64,000 nucleotides of DNA from contig VWZS01000321.1 in the NCBI GenBank assembly GCA_013397075.1, positions 310,001 to 374,000 of the forward strand, given 5' to 3'. This DNA is from Rhabdornis inornatus. Lineage: Eukaryota; Chordata; Aves; Passeriformes; Rhabdornithidae. This document shows, one piece after another, positions 1-11,024 of this stretch. The position numbers were made by a program, and so were the translations under genes. Position 1 is the stretch's first letter. The number at the start of each line of letters is the position of its first letter. The notes under the pieces were generated by a model that worked only from the letters and a program-made list of their open reading frames with translations, was not told the DNA's origin and ran no database searches.

Positions 1-189
1 ATGTGAAGCGCATGCCACAGACTTTCTCCGAAGTCAGTGTGACGTTGCGCATCTGTACGCTACAAAATTCATTGCAGCTTTAACCAAGACCAGTGCAAGC
101 GTGTCTACTATCTTTTCTTTAGGAGATGCTTCCTTGAGGAATACAGAGTTACCAAATGGCGTTCCTCACTTTCTCAACCGCTGCCTACT

Positions 190-480
190 CTTCACGCCTC
201 CTCTCCCCCGCTCGCTGTTGTGCCGCCCGGCCCCGGCTGTGCCGGCGGGAGGCAGGGGGAGCCCGGGAGCAGCGGCCGGGCCCGGCCNGGCGCGGGTACC
301 GCGGCCGGTTCGCGGAGCCGGGGCAGCTCCTCGCTCCCGCGGGTCCCGCCTCACCTGCGCGGCGGTGCCGCTCCCGCGGGGTCCGCGCTCCCCGCGCCGG
401 GGCCGCCGGCAGCGGCTGCTCCCCAGCCCGGCACCCGCACGGACCCGGGGCTCTCGGACACCCGGGCAGGGCTCTTGGAA
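190..480. promoter_or_regulatory. CpG island, probable promoter and first-exon region
   Basis: About 40 CpG dinucleotides fall in these 290 bases, against very few in most of the window. The segment is strongly GC-rich, with repeated CCGCGG, GGCCGG and CCCGGG words. A weaker CpG shoulder runs from about 560 to 680, and scattered CpGs occur in the first 60 bases. In vertebrates such islands usually mark promoters of broadly expressed or developmental genes. No TATA box is obvious. An ambiguous base (n) at 288 shows that the assembly was uncertain here, as is common in GC-rich avian promoters. Several overlapping open frames cross the island, but they are Arg/Pro/Gly-rich by-products of GC content and I do not call them coding. 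Direction is unresolved because good donor sequences exist on both strands. Confidence 0.8.
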
Positions 481-486
481 TTTCAA
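355..486 (-). other. Candidate first exon ending in a strong splice donor (minus strand)
   Basis: Reading the minus strand, GCGCAG is followed directly by GTGAGGCGGG. This is close to the ideal vertebrate donor (CAG|GTGAGG), with the last exon base at 355. The upstream boundary at 486 is arbitrary: it is the first ATG of an Arg-rich frame crossing the island, and the transcription start could lie elsewhere. A transcript using this donor would run leftward out of the window. The Arg/Pro/Gly-rich frame looks like translated CpG island rather than a protein, so a 5' UTR exon is the more likely reading. Confidence 0.35.
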
Positions 487-542
487 GTAGCTGCGAATAA
501 TGAGATGCCTTTCATTCAGGGTTGGGGGTTTTTTTGCCCGTT
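481..542 (+). other. Candidate first-exon end with splice donor (plus strand)
   Basis: At 541-550 the sequence reads TT|GTAAGTAC, an almost perfect donor intron side, at the right edge of the CpG island. The last exon base would be 542. The start shown is nominal because the transcription start is not visible. A transcript from here would run rightward across the window, giving a first intron of tens of kilobases, which is common for genes with CpG-island promoters. No long plus-strand coding exon follows that would confirm it. It competes with the minus-strand donor at 355, or the promoter is bidirectional. Confidence 0.3.
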
Positions 543-1150
543 GTAAGTACAGTAAAGCCTTTATCCGAGACGAGGTTTTGTTTTCCTCGTGAGGCTCCGC
601 CGTGGCAGCCCGGCGGTGCTGGGCGGCAGCCGAGCTCGCCGCTGGGGCTGCTGAGCGCTCAGTTGTGCAAGGGAGGATCTTCGGCTCGTAACCAAACCCA
701 AACCACCAAGTTAAAATTAACTCGGCGTGTGTCGGGAGGGTGGAGTGCTGGAGGAGTTTTCTGGATCATCATGCGAATAGAGAGAAATCTGAGCAAGGAC
801 TGCAGCTCCGCCTTGGAGTCGGGGAGAAATTCTCAGTTTGAGAGAGTCTAAAAGTTGTATGACAATTAGAGGACCCTGTAAAAGTATGTTGCTCATTTAA
901 TTTCACTGTTCTTCTCATTTATTAGGGGCCACTGAGAGTCAATCAAAGGCCCGTAAAGGTTAATTGTATTCTTCATACAAAGGAATTGGCTCCCTTCCGA
1001 AGAAATAGATTTCTGGGGTCTTCTTTTGAACTTAAGACACTCATTAGATTTCTAATTTAAATAGCATACAACTTTTAAACTTGTCGGTTCCCACAGTTCC
1101 GTTGCAGTTGCAAGTTCTTAAAAAGTTATCATAACTAAGATGATGTTAAA

Positions 1151-1160
1151 CCCCCCCCCC
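1151..1160. repeat. C10 homopolymer
   Basis: Ten consecutive C bases lie directly before AATAAA (1161-1166). The run is a likely length-variable site. The AATAAA is not preceded by any transcript I can define. Confidence 0.9.
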
Positions 1161-2288
1161 AATAAACTGGAAAGCAAGGCATACATGAAGGTGCTTTGAA
1201 TGTGCAAAGACTTACATAAAATATTATAGCAATACACTGGGTTTATTCAATATAAATATAAATAAGCATCTCTATTTGTGTATTATGTGAATACTTCTCC
1301 TTTTAGAAATTATTTTCTGTGATTGTCTTCCCCTGTATGTTAGATGAACATGTAATGGGAGTGATACTTTTCAGGTGTTGTGGGGATGAGCAGTACTTCA
1401 GAGCCACTTAGGGTGTTAATCAAAATAAGACAAAACAATTCACCAGAAAGGAAAAGAATATCTTTTTGAAGGTCAAGCTTTTAATTTTATGGTCATTTTG
1501 GAATGAACAGTAAGTTTTGCCTGATAGTTATCAATTTATTTGGCTGATTTGTCATGCAGTAGTATATCAGGTACAACTTGAAATATCGGGAGATTATCCA
1601 CGTGAACTTTGAGGAAGAAACAACAAAACAGGGGAAATAACTTCATAATTATTAGCCATACACTTCTCTGGGACGCATTTTAAGTGTATGAATGCGTTAG
1701 TGATTATAGATCTGATTAAAGGCATACGTTTACATGAATGGCTTGAATAAAGAGAGTGATTTAGGGATTAAAAGCCTGGTGTTATGGCACAGAGTTGGAG
1801 GATGCAAGGGAGAACTTTGGTTTATACTTTCAGCAGAGCTACAGTGGCAGGAATATCAATGAGAGGGGACTGGAAATAAGCAGAAACAAGTGCAACTCTG
1901 GTTGCCTGAGAAGTTAGGATAATGTGGTTGGGTGTGTCTTGTGAGTGATAAGTACAGAAATTAAAATTATTGCAACAGTGAACTGTGATACAATGTTCTG
2001 TGTAAAGCATTTTAAATCTCGTAGGAAGTCTGCTACTGGAGGACTAGAAAGGAGGAAGGTGTAGTTAACAAGAGGGGATATTGTATAAAGTACTGGTTTC
2101 TACTGCTTCCTTTGGAGGTAACTTTGTAACCTTTTTGAGGGTTTTTTTTTCTAGAGTTCAGTGATTGTGAATCTACAGTTCTGCAAAACACTCACCTGAT
2201 GTGCCACTTCAGAATTTCCTTTACAAGCTCATTATAATTTGCTAGTCTATTGCCTGTAGACAAGGTTAGATGTCATGGTTCAGTAGCC

Positions 2289-2329
2289 GTTTGTAAACAC
2301 TGTTGGTAATGTACAATGTTTGTAAACAT
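2289..2329. promoter_or_regulatory. Two forkhead-type sites in tandem
   Basis: GTTTGTAAACA occurs at 2289-2299 and again at 2318-2328, and both copies are followed by similar bases ending in TGG. GTAAACA is the core bound by FOX family factors. The two copies are 29 bp apart in the same orientation and their flanks are partly alike, so this may be an old local duplication as well as a paired site. Binding is inferred from the motif only. Confidence 0.35.
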
Positions 2330-2583
2330 TGCTGGATGCTCTGAAAGTCATAATCAGGAGATTTACATGAAGCACTTGGGAGGTCAAATACAATAAACTG
2401 GAATTTGTCTTACAATTATAGAATTAGTTTTTCCCTTGAGAAAATCCCTCAAGAGTGCATTGCTTGAACATTTCATAAGAACACAATTAGAACTACCAGC
2501 TGAATTAAAGGACAGCTTCAGCGTGAACTGGGGAACTGACATAGTTTGAAAGAGAATCACTAAATCGCTAAATTTTAAAATTT

Positions 2584-2610
2584 ATTTAGTGATAAAATTT
2601 ATCACTAAAT
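2584..2610. repeat. Perfect 13-bp inverted repeat with 1-nt centre
   Basis: ATTTAGTGATAAA is followed by one A and then by its exact reverse complement. The word ATCACTAAAT of the right arm also occurs just upstream at 2556-2565. Together with the self-complementary AAATTTTAAAATTT at 2570-2583, this makes an AT-rich cluster of inverted and direct repeats. Confidence 0.85.
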
Positions 2611-3480
2611 TTTGGTCATACCTAGTATGGCTTGTGCCAGGGTTCTAATTCTGTCATTTTTTTCTAGAGACCAAGTAGAACACTGAGAGCTGAAAATCCA
2701 CCGGTTCAAAAGACCTGCAGGTCCCTTAGAATTTTTAGTTGTTATCAATGCTGGAATGCGTGGCAGAAGATGAGTCTGTGTTTCAAGTACATCAGCTCCT
2801 GAGAGGAGGCAAAAAAATCATTAGCTCATGACTTAGAGTTGTTGCATAATAATATGCTAATTGGGCACAAATATTTTCCCCATCACCTTTTTTTTGCCTT
2901 ACTGTAATCTAGTTTTTAAAGGGATAAACTCCTTTAGAGACTCAGGTTGTAATCCAGAATAGAGCAAACAATACTGCCCCTGTTAGAACACACAGTGCTT
3001 CTTCATAGAACAATATTCTCTTTGGTTCTCTTACCTTCAGAATGTAGCTATGTATGGAGATATATCTGTCAATATCTTTGGAAGTAATTTCCTTCCTAGT
3101 ATCTCCTGAATCCCTGAGATCAGCATGTTGGCTTTGTTCACGCAGATAGCTTTGCTACCTTGCTGCCAGTGCTCCCCTGAACATTCCCTGTGACTTAAAT
3201 GCTCAATCAAGCTGTGGGATGGCCGACTATTGCCATTGTATGTGTAGCCTTGATCTGGGTTTACAAACACGGCCCCGGCTGGTTAGGGCTGGGAGGAAGA
3301 AGGAGGTGGGTTTACTCAATTATCTTCACTTTGTGGTCTGTCCTCGGGGCACTGACCTGAATGCAGTAGTGGCATTAGTGCCCACCCTTTCAGTCTCAGA
3401 TATGTGGCTATGGACCTTGTCGGTGCCACTCTGTTTGCCCAGGGGCACTGTGAAGACTCTGGGAACGGTTTGTAGTAGCT

Positions 3481-3531
3481 CTTAAGTCTTAAGCATGTTT
3501 TTTCTTAAGCATTTTAATGCACTTAAAATGC
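3481..3531. repeat. CTTAAG cluster with a 9-bp inverted repeat
   Basis: CTTAAG appears three times at about 3481-3509. It is followed by GCATTTTAA (3509-3517) and its exact reverse complement TTAAAATGC (3523-3531), separated by 5 nt. No function is assigned. Confidence 0.7.
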
Positions 3532-3740
3532 ATTTTTAAACCTAGGCTGCATGTAATAAGCAGACAGCCCTCCCTTAAGGTTCTCTCTTGCTGTATGGTT
3601 TCAGAGAACGTTTATTACGCTAAACTGAACATCAGGAGTCTGAAGTGATGTTACCACGGATTTTATCCAGCTGAAAACACATTATGAATACCCAGGAAAG
3701 AATTTCCACTTTCATTCCTCCTCTCCTCTGGTAGTTTAAG

Positions 3741-3860
3741 CAGATGCTCTTATCACCACGCTAAGAGGGCGCTCCGAATCGAAATATGATTGTTTCATCA
3801 GGCTGAAGTGACTTAGGTTTCTGATGTGTAATTACACATCAGGTAAAGACAGAGAGAATG
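3741..3860. promoter_or_regulatory. Possible conserved regulatory element with 22-bp palindrome
   Basis: A perfect 22-bp palindrome fills 3821-3842. Its central part reads TGATGTGTAATTACACATCA, with TAATTA, the homeodomain core, at the dyad. Some 50 bp upstream, AAGAGGGCGC (3763-3772) fits the 3' half of the CTCF consensus (AGRKGGCRS) but not the 5' half. Local CpGs (ACGC, GGCGCT, CCGAATCG) are more frequent than in the flanks, which suggests constraint. Factor binding and conservation are inferences from motifs. Confidence 0.4.
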
Positions 3861-4423
3861 TAGAATTTTGTAGCTGAAGAAAACAAACATATTTGTACAA
3901 CAGACAACACCTGGGTTTCTGATAGCCATCTAAGTAGTTTTCACTGAAGCAAGAGGCAGAACTCAGGCTGTAACACCTACAGTTTCACACAGGCTGCTTG
4001 ATGATTTGGCAAAAAGTACTGGAAAGCCTCTTAGATTAAGGCACTGGATTTCTTTAATTTCTGCAATATTATTTTCTGTTTTGAAAAGCAGCCATTAAGA
4101 AATTCTGTCATTTTGATTCCAGAATCTGACATGTTCATTTTATTAGTATATAATCACTTGGTTACTACTGCATTTATTTCATGTTGCACCCTAAGCTTGC
4201 ATATTCAGAGAACTGAGCTGTGTTTTCTCCATTACTGTACCACTTGGAGTTATAAAGATTCAGCAACATCTGTGCAGCCAAATGTTTTTCTGTGTGTTCT
4301 GTCAGCAATACCTGATCAACGCCCTTGCCTTGCAATGGTGTGCACAAGTGTAACTTGGTAAACAATTCTCTTAATGCACTGGTTGGAGACTGCAGCTGGC
4401 TCCGTTGATAGAATTAAGGTGGC

Positions 4424-4436
4424 TTTTTTTTTTTTT
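4424..4436. repeat. T13 homopolymer
   Basis: A run of 13 T. No retroposed body with target-site duplications is recognisable beside it. Confidence 0.9.
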
Positions 4437-5831
4437 GGTCACCAGCAATTAGAACTATAAACTGTGGAAATTGTTTCAGTATTCTGTTTAATCCTGTGCT
4501 GTAGAGATATCCTGAGCAATGCAAGTAAATAACATTTTTATGTTGAAAAATATGGGACTTCTAAGGCAAATCTTTTGGTATTCAAAAGTATGTGATAGCT
4601 GTTTCTAGCTTGCTTTATTGCTCTGTGGAGAAGGGTATGTGGGTGCTCCAGTACTTGGGAATAGATATGGATACAGAAGCCTTATCTCTTCAATCATAAT
4701 TCCAAAAATAACTTGAAAGCTGTCAAACTGCATGCAAATTCCTCCTCACTCTTTTCAGATAGAATGGAATAGTTTTTTGAAGACTTTTGAGTTTTCTGGA
4801 ACATTTCAAGATCTCTAATATGATTTTCTTTTTTCCAATTCTTCCTCTGTTCTTTCCACCCCCTTGGTTTTAATGGGGAAAATTCTCACCAAAGGCAAAA
4901 TGCAGCAGTACCACAGTGTGCAAAGCAGAATCCTGACTAGTACCTGTTGTGACATTGAATATTCTATTCTGTTTCCATTTTTGTTCTTTCACATGCAGAT
5001 GTCAATCTTCAGTTCCTTCTAGGCAGAATGAGACATTAGGCACTTAAGCGTTGTGCTTAAACTTTCCAAGTGATCTACTCCAAATCCCTGTAGCCCTTTA
5101 AAGGTTTTTTCTGAGATCTCAACAGTCTAGGCAAAATCAAAACTATTTTCCTCTAGACAAAAGGCTGGGATGAGGTTGCTCCTGCTGTGGGGAAAGATTT
5201 CTGGAAGAGAGGTGGTTGCCCATTCTCCCTTTGGTCTTGCAGCTCTCCTTGTGGCAGGGGACCCTGGGGAGGGTTGGTTTCTTCCCAGCTGCAGCCTGGG
5301 CTGGCTCAGCTTTGGCAAGTCTCTTCTGTGCTGGTGCTGGCAATTTATACATGCTTGCCTGAGTAATTATTGGTTTTCCTGCACACAAAGGTACTCCTGA
5401 TATCAATAAATATACTTTCTCTTGTCAGATTGAGAGCTTTTATTTTGGGGTGTGTGTTTGTTTGTACATCTTTTAAAGAAGGTATCTCTTGAAAGAGCAG
5501 CATTTTTTTCTTAATCTGTTGTGAAATCTTCTGGAACACATCACCAAAGTGAGGTAATGAGCCTAGATAAGGGACTGTGTTCCCAGTAAAATAGATTTTT
5601 TCCTGCAGTCACATCTCAAAATGTTGTTTGGAACAACAATCATCCTTGCATGCCAGTTACATTAGGAGTTGTTTAAGACAGTTTTTTGTGTCTTCAAACC
5701 TATTTTTTAGCATTTCTTCATGCCATCTTTCCAAATGACTTGCTGTGCAGATATGTGCAGTCTCTAATGCTTTCTTCCTACATGCTGTGTTGGCAGCTGA
5801 GTGCATTCAAAGACCATGAGTCAGGTTCCCT

Positions 5832-5845
5832 AAAAAAAAAAAAAA
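5832..5845. repeat. A14 homopolymer
   Basis: A run of 14 A. No AATAAA lies just upstream, so there is no clear sign that it is a retroposed tail. Confidence 0.9.
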
Positions 5846-7468
5846 TCATAGAAATAATTAGATTTAAAATACTATAGGTTCCTTGTTAACACTTAGTATT
5901 GTCTTCCTTCTTTAAAGCTTTTTCTTTACACAGGTGTGTAGGTCTGAACTTTATTTTGTATTTAACACAAACGCCAAATTTTAGGACTTGAGTCTTCAAG
6001 AAAAAGTCTCTTGTGGTGCTTGCCCCACAGCTGAAATTTTGTCTGATAGCTTTGCTCTTTTGTCTGCTTCCTAATTGATAAAGTGTCAGAACCATCATTT
6101 TCAAAGCAGTGGACACTTGGGATTAAAGCTAAATGGTGATTTCATGTTGCAGGGTATCATATACCCAAGTCATACCTGTTTTAAAGCAACTGTAGTTAAG
6201 ATTAATGTGTGAAGACTTTTTAAAAAAAAGGCAAAAATTGAGAAGTGAAGTGTTATATGGTAAATGATGCTGAATCTTTACTTAGGGTAGAAAATAGCAG
6301 CAGGGGTCTGACAATGTAGCCAGCAGAAAGTTTGAGACATTAACCCCCACCATGGTGCCCCTTAATCTGTTTCACATGTGTAAGCTCTAAAGCCGAGCCT
6401 ACTGTGGATTTGTAAACACAAAGGTATTTAGTGTCTGAGATAAGGACAGTCTTTTTCTTGATTCAAGCAGCCTAAAAATTGCATTACTAATTTTGTAAGT
6501 TACATGTTGCATTAATATTCAGTTTATCATGTTGTGCAAATGGGCTTAGGATGGAAGAAATACTTTTCCAACAAATTGTGCAGCTGGAGCTGTTACTAAT
6601 TCCCTAATCTTTCTGTGCCATATAGTAATTGCACTTAATTGTTTGCTTTTGCTGTGTTTTATGGTGTGAAATGCAGTATGTCAACACTGCTGAACAGGTA
6701 CATCAGTGTGTGTAATGCCAATATTGTTGAGAGAGAGAATTTCTGTGTTTCACCTGACTGGATGAAACAGCTGCTGTGTAGCTAGCAATGCAGTGCTTCA
6801 TATATTTTCTTGTAATCAGAGTTTGAAGTTGGTTTTTCTGGGTGATGGGTTGGTTTTGTCTTTGCGCATGTTTTTGTGCAGGTGTTAGGATAAGGGTGGG
6901 GCTGGGCCAAGGTCTGTGGCTGGGAAATGGGCATGTAAAGTAACATTTTCTTACACAGCCACTTAAAAGCTGTTAGTATGGTAGCAGTTAAAATTCTTGT
7001 TAAATTACTTGTGCCCCTTCTACTTCAGTGGGGCTTTCCACTGCTAATTCTACTTTTTATTCTTTTAAAAGCATATTAGGTTTCTTTGGAAGAACTCATC
7101 TAGAGGCGTTCCAACTTTTGTAAAAATTATTCTCCATCTTCCCTCCCATCTTATTCTGTGAGGTGATCTCTGTTTCTGGTTTAGTCCCCAAGGGTTTGAA
7201 ATTGTACCTAAGAAACCAGCCAGTCTTGGAGAGCGCATTTGGGAACTTTAGTTCCCAGACTAGGTTCTCCCAGGGCCTATTGTTTCTGCACTGAAAGACA
7301 GCAGAGTCTGCAAGCTGTGCTTTAACCTGGCCATACTGACTGGCAATTCCGTGTGTTTGTCACAAGCACTCTGTCATGAACAGTAAAGGTGATAATCTAG
7401 AAGTGTGTATGAGTTATTTATTGTTTTCACTTTGAAAATTAAGTACATCTCCCAGAGGTCTTGGTTCC

Positions 7469-7505
7469 CATCCCCTTATTTTATGGATGAGGATATTGAA
7501 TCTAG
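7469..7505 (+). mobile_element. Possible relic of a MIR-type SINE core
   Basis: ATCCCC followed by ATTTTATGGATGAGGATATT resembles the MIR core (ATCCCCATTTTACAGATGAGGAAACTGAGG) over about 30 bases with several mismatches. MIR copies are ancient and survive as short fragments in amniotes, including birds. The flanks do not extend the match, so chance similarity is a real possibility. Confidence 0.25.
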
Positions 7506-10500
7506 CTATTAAGCTGTTACACTGGTTTTGTGTTAGCAATTTTCTTCTCTGATATGAAGAGTAACTCCTGAATCCAAATCATTAGCTGGCATTTCAGCCA
7601 TGCTGCACTGAATGATGTGCTTGTGTGGGTAATGCCCTGTTTTGGTTTAGGGTAAATTTGTGAGGAAAGTTTTGAATGGGCTTTTTTGAGGAAACAGATT
7701 TAAGCAGTCCCTCCCCCCACTGGTTTGGGAAAATATTTTTTGGAGAGAAGTGGAAAAAAAAATTGTTTATTTAACAGGTAAAGCATTTTCTAGCACAAAA
7801 ATTAACAATACTAAATAGTAAAACTTCTCACGGCTCTGAAGAGATGACAAATTTAGAAGTTTTTTTTCGTGGATTGCAGCCCATCTTCCTTAGTCTGTTA
7901 TCAGTCCTTCCGGCGCTGGGAAATGCAGCAGCTTTGGCTAGGCCCGGTGGGCTACAGGTGTGAGCTTCTGGTGGTTTTTTGGGTTTTTAGTTCAGAGGGG
8001 GTTTGAATAATTTCAAGAAAAAGGAAAAAAGCTATAGTCCAGGGAGTTTTTTTGCCTCAGCTAGCTAGAAACACTAACTAAAAGCAAAGCAGAGCTTTTT
8101 CCTGTTGTTTACTGCAGACAGCACAATCTGTGCAAAGCAAGCAGGGGAGCAAGTGCAGTTTTTGTTAACAAGTTTTGCATTTTTTTTTTCTTTTTACTCT
8201 TGAAACTAGTTTTAAAGCTGTAGAACTTAAATATTAACTGTAACAGAACAGATGGCTGGGGATAGAAGCATCATAGTTACCCCAAGACATACCCCCAGCT
8301 GCCAGTATAGCTATGTGGCTCTTTTTTACTGGTTTTGACTGGGATGGCATCAGACAGCTGGTGGCTGTGGCCACTGTGAATCTGCCAGTGTGGAAAGCTC
8401 AGTGAGCAGAGCCTACATGGGTGTTGCAGTGATCTGTCAAGAAACTGAAGTGCAGTTGACAGCACTGCTGATTATTTCTCTTAGAAAGAAGCAGGTGTCT
8501 GCTTGGCTTTGGTGCTGATTTGCAACATGAAAATGGTTTAACTGCACAAGTGACAGTGCTGCTGCAAGGAAGGAGGGTTTGTGTCGCAGTAGGCAAGGAT
8601 AATGTGCCGTACTTTTGAGGAACTGCTTCAATGCCTTGTGTCCTGTATGGTGTTTATTTCTCTGGGCTTGCACAAAAGTGGAAATGCTGGTCATTATCCA
8701 CAGCAGTAGATGTAAAATTGTCACTCTGCTTAGATTTTCGCTTCTGTTGTTGGGTTTTCTGAGGAGGAAAAGGAGAGGGTGTGATTACTTAGCAATAATA
8801 TGATGTCATGGCACCTTGCTTCATGTAGCTACCTAATTAAAATAGATAATTAAAAAATAAGGTTGTTCTACGTGGGCATTTAGTATCAGCTGGCAAGCTA
8901 GATGTACATGCTAATACACATACTTAACTTGTTTCCTGTATACCTGATAGCTTTAAGTCTTCTCTGTTTTCAAAATGTAAAATTTGCACTATGAGTTCTA
9001 AATCCAGCCTGAGACAGAAAAGACTGACATGCTTTAGTGAACACTTTGCAGTCTTACTTAGCCTTGTTTTTCCCAAGGTTGAATCTAATAGGATAAAGGG
9101 TATCTTAAGAGCAAATGTTATTTCATTGAACTAGAATGCATTTATGAAATAGCTTTCCTAATCTGAATTTTATTCTCATATTAGTCTGTTTTGTCTTTTA
9201 AATTCTCAGATTTCACAAATAAAGCAATGACATGATCTTTACTTCTAAATCTCTGAAGATAGAAGGAAATGTAGTCACTATAAAAATAGATACAACGTCA
9301 TTTGCTTGTGTATTTTATTTGAAGCCAGATGAGAAAATGATGTAGAGCTAATAAAAATGAGAGGTGGTATTGTGTGGATAAAGTGAATAATTTTCAATTG
9401 CTCACAGATGAACCTTTTGATAAAGTGCATCACGTGTAGCCTGGTGTTGGCCAAGGTGATAATTGAAAATGGAGTAGAAAGCTGCTTCTTCTGGAGGCTC
9501 TCTGACAACAGAGGCTTTTTGGGGAGACTGTGTGATTCCTATACTTTGTGTGTACAGATATCTTTGCTGACCACTGACAGTGAGATTTCCTCATCTGTGA
9601 TGCTTTTGGCTTGAATCTTAAATTCATTCCAAGCTCAACTCCTGGAAGAATCTAGGATACTTCTAATAGAAGTGCAATATAAGAATGAACAGTCATCATC
9701 TAAGCTCTTGACATCCAGAATTCAGAGCCAAGTCTTGTTTTGATGGCTTAAGGATATTGTACTTCATTATGTAGCATTTTTCTTACCATTCCTGGAGGAT
9801 ATCCTGATGTTTTTATAATTTAATGGCTTATGAAGAATTCCTAAATAAGACTTTCTCCCCCTTCCCATTTTGGAGTTGAGTTTCCTCTGAAGCATTGTTA
9901 GACTTGATTAGGATCTAGGAAATTTTTGAGTAATGAGTCAGAAAAATAAACAAAATCTGAGCAAGCAAAAGGTGGGGAATGGAAAAGACTTCTGGTTTGG
10001 ATGAGTTTAAATCCTTTCAGCTCTAAACTAGAGGTATAGTTTCCCTCTCTTGCATGCACACCTTTTCCTTCCTTTTTCCTTGTCCCTTTCTTCCTCTTGC
10101 CCTTGTACTCTCAAGACACCCCAGGAGAACAGTTGTGTTGTGCCTTTCTGAGACAACTTTATGGGTTATGGCATATCTGTGGGATATATGTGCTTCTGTA
10201 AAAGGCCCTGAAGGGAAAGCTTTCAACTGTAACAAATCTGTCCTGTAAAGGAATGGAAAGCAGTAAATATGCTTATAGCTGTAAACACTAATGATTCCAC
10301 AGCAGTCTCTTATGTACCTCTTTCTCAGAAAATTATCTTTGTTGTGACTCTGTGTGCTTTTCAGTTTGGGATTTCAGTTTTTTTGACATTGTAACTGAGC
10401 TGTGATTAGAAGGTATGAAGAAATGGACCATAAAATAGATGTTTAGTGAAAGATAAGTAAAAGCATACTTGATAGGATTAGTGGAATATATTTGAGATGT

Positions 10501-10986
10501 GTTATGTTGCTGGCATACCCGTGACTACTTAACCACTGAAATAATCTGTTGCTATTTAATCCAAATCAATTCCATTTGCCAGGTCATCTGGAAGTTACTG
10601 AATAAGTTACTTAGTTGCTTAGCCAAATGGCAGGAGGTAAAAAAAAAAAATCAAACTGCTGAAGAAATATGCCTTGAGAGAAAAGAACATAATAAAATGC
10701 TAAGGATCTCAGTTCTGAAAGAAGTAAGTGGTTGGCTGGAAGTAATTGCTTGAATATTTTGAATTAATTATGGTGAGTTTTGCCAGATGCTTTTGAAGAA
10801 TATTTATGTATGTTATTTGCTGTGGTGTTTCTTGTGCTTGCTGCAAGGCATGTGTACTTCTGGGTAATTTGATCCTATTTGTTTATGGTCTAAATACTTC
10901 TTTTCCCCCCAGACAGCAGTATTCAGTTGTGTATTATTCCAGCTGCTTTTTGGGAAACATGACACAAATATAAGTCCCAGGCAGTA

Positions 10987-11024
10987 TTTGTCTAAGATAG
11001 AATTGTTTGTCTAAGGTAGAATCA
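10987..11024. repeat. 19-bp imperfect tandem duplication
   Basis: TTTGTCTAAGATAGAATTG is followed at once by TTTGTCTAAGGTAGAATCA (16 of 19 identical). It is a small local duplication in noncoding DNA. Confidence 0.85.

Noticed and set aside
166..486. Arg/Pro/Gly-rich open frames across the CpG island on both strands
   Set aside because: High GC depletes stop codons; composition is that of translated CpG island and the N at 288 interrupts the frames.
1161..1166. AATAAA after the C10 run as a polyadenylation signal
   Set aside because: No transcript or exon ends near it on the plus strand.
7080..7120. CATCTAGAGGCGTTCCAAC, similar to the CR1 3' end
   Set aside because: No other CR1 block lies upstream in the right order or spacing.
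9898..9935. GTTAGACTTGATTAGGATCTAGG, similar to the CR1 GGTTGGACTAGATGATCT word
   Set aside because: A single short similarity without the rest of the CR1 end.
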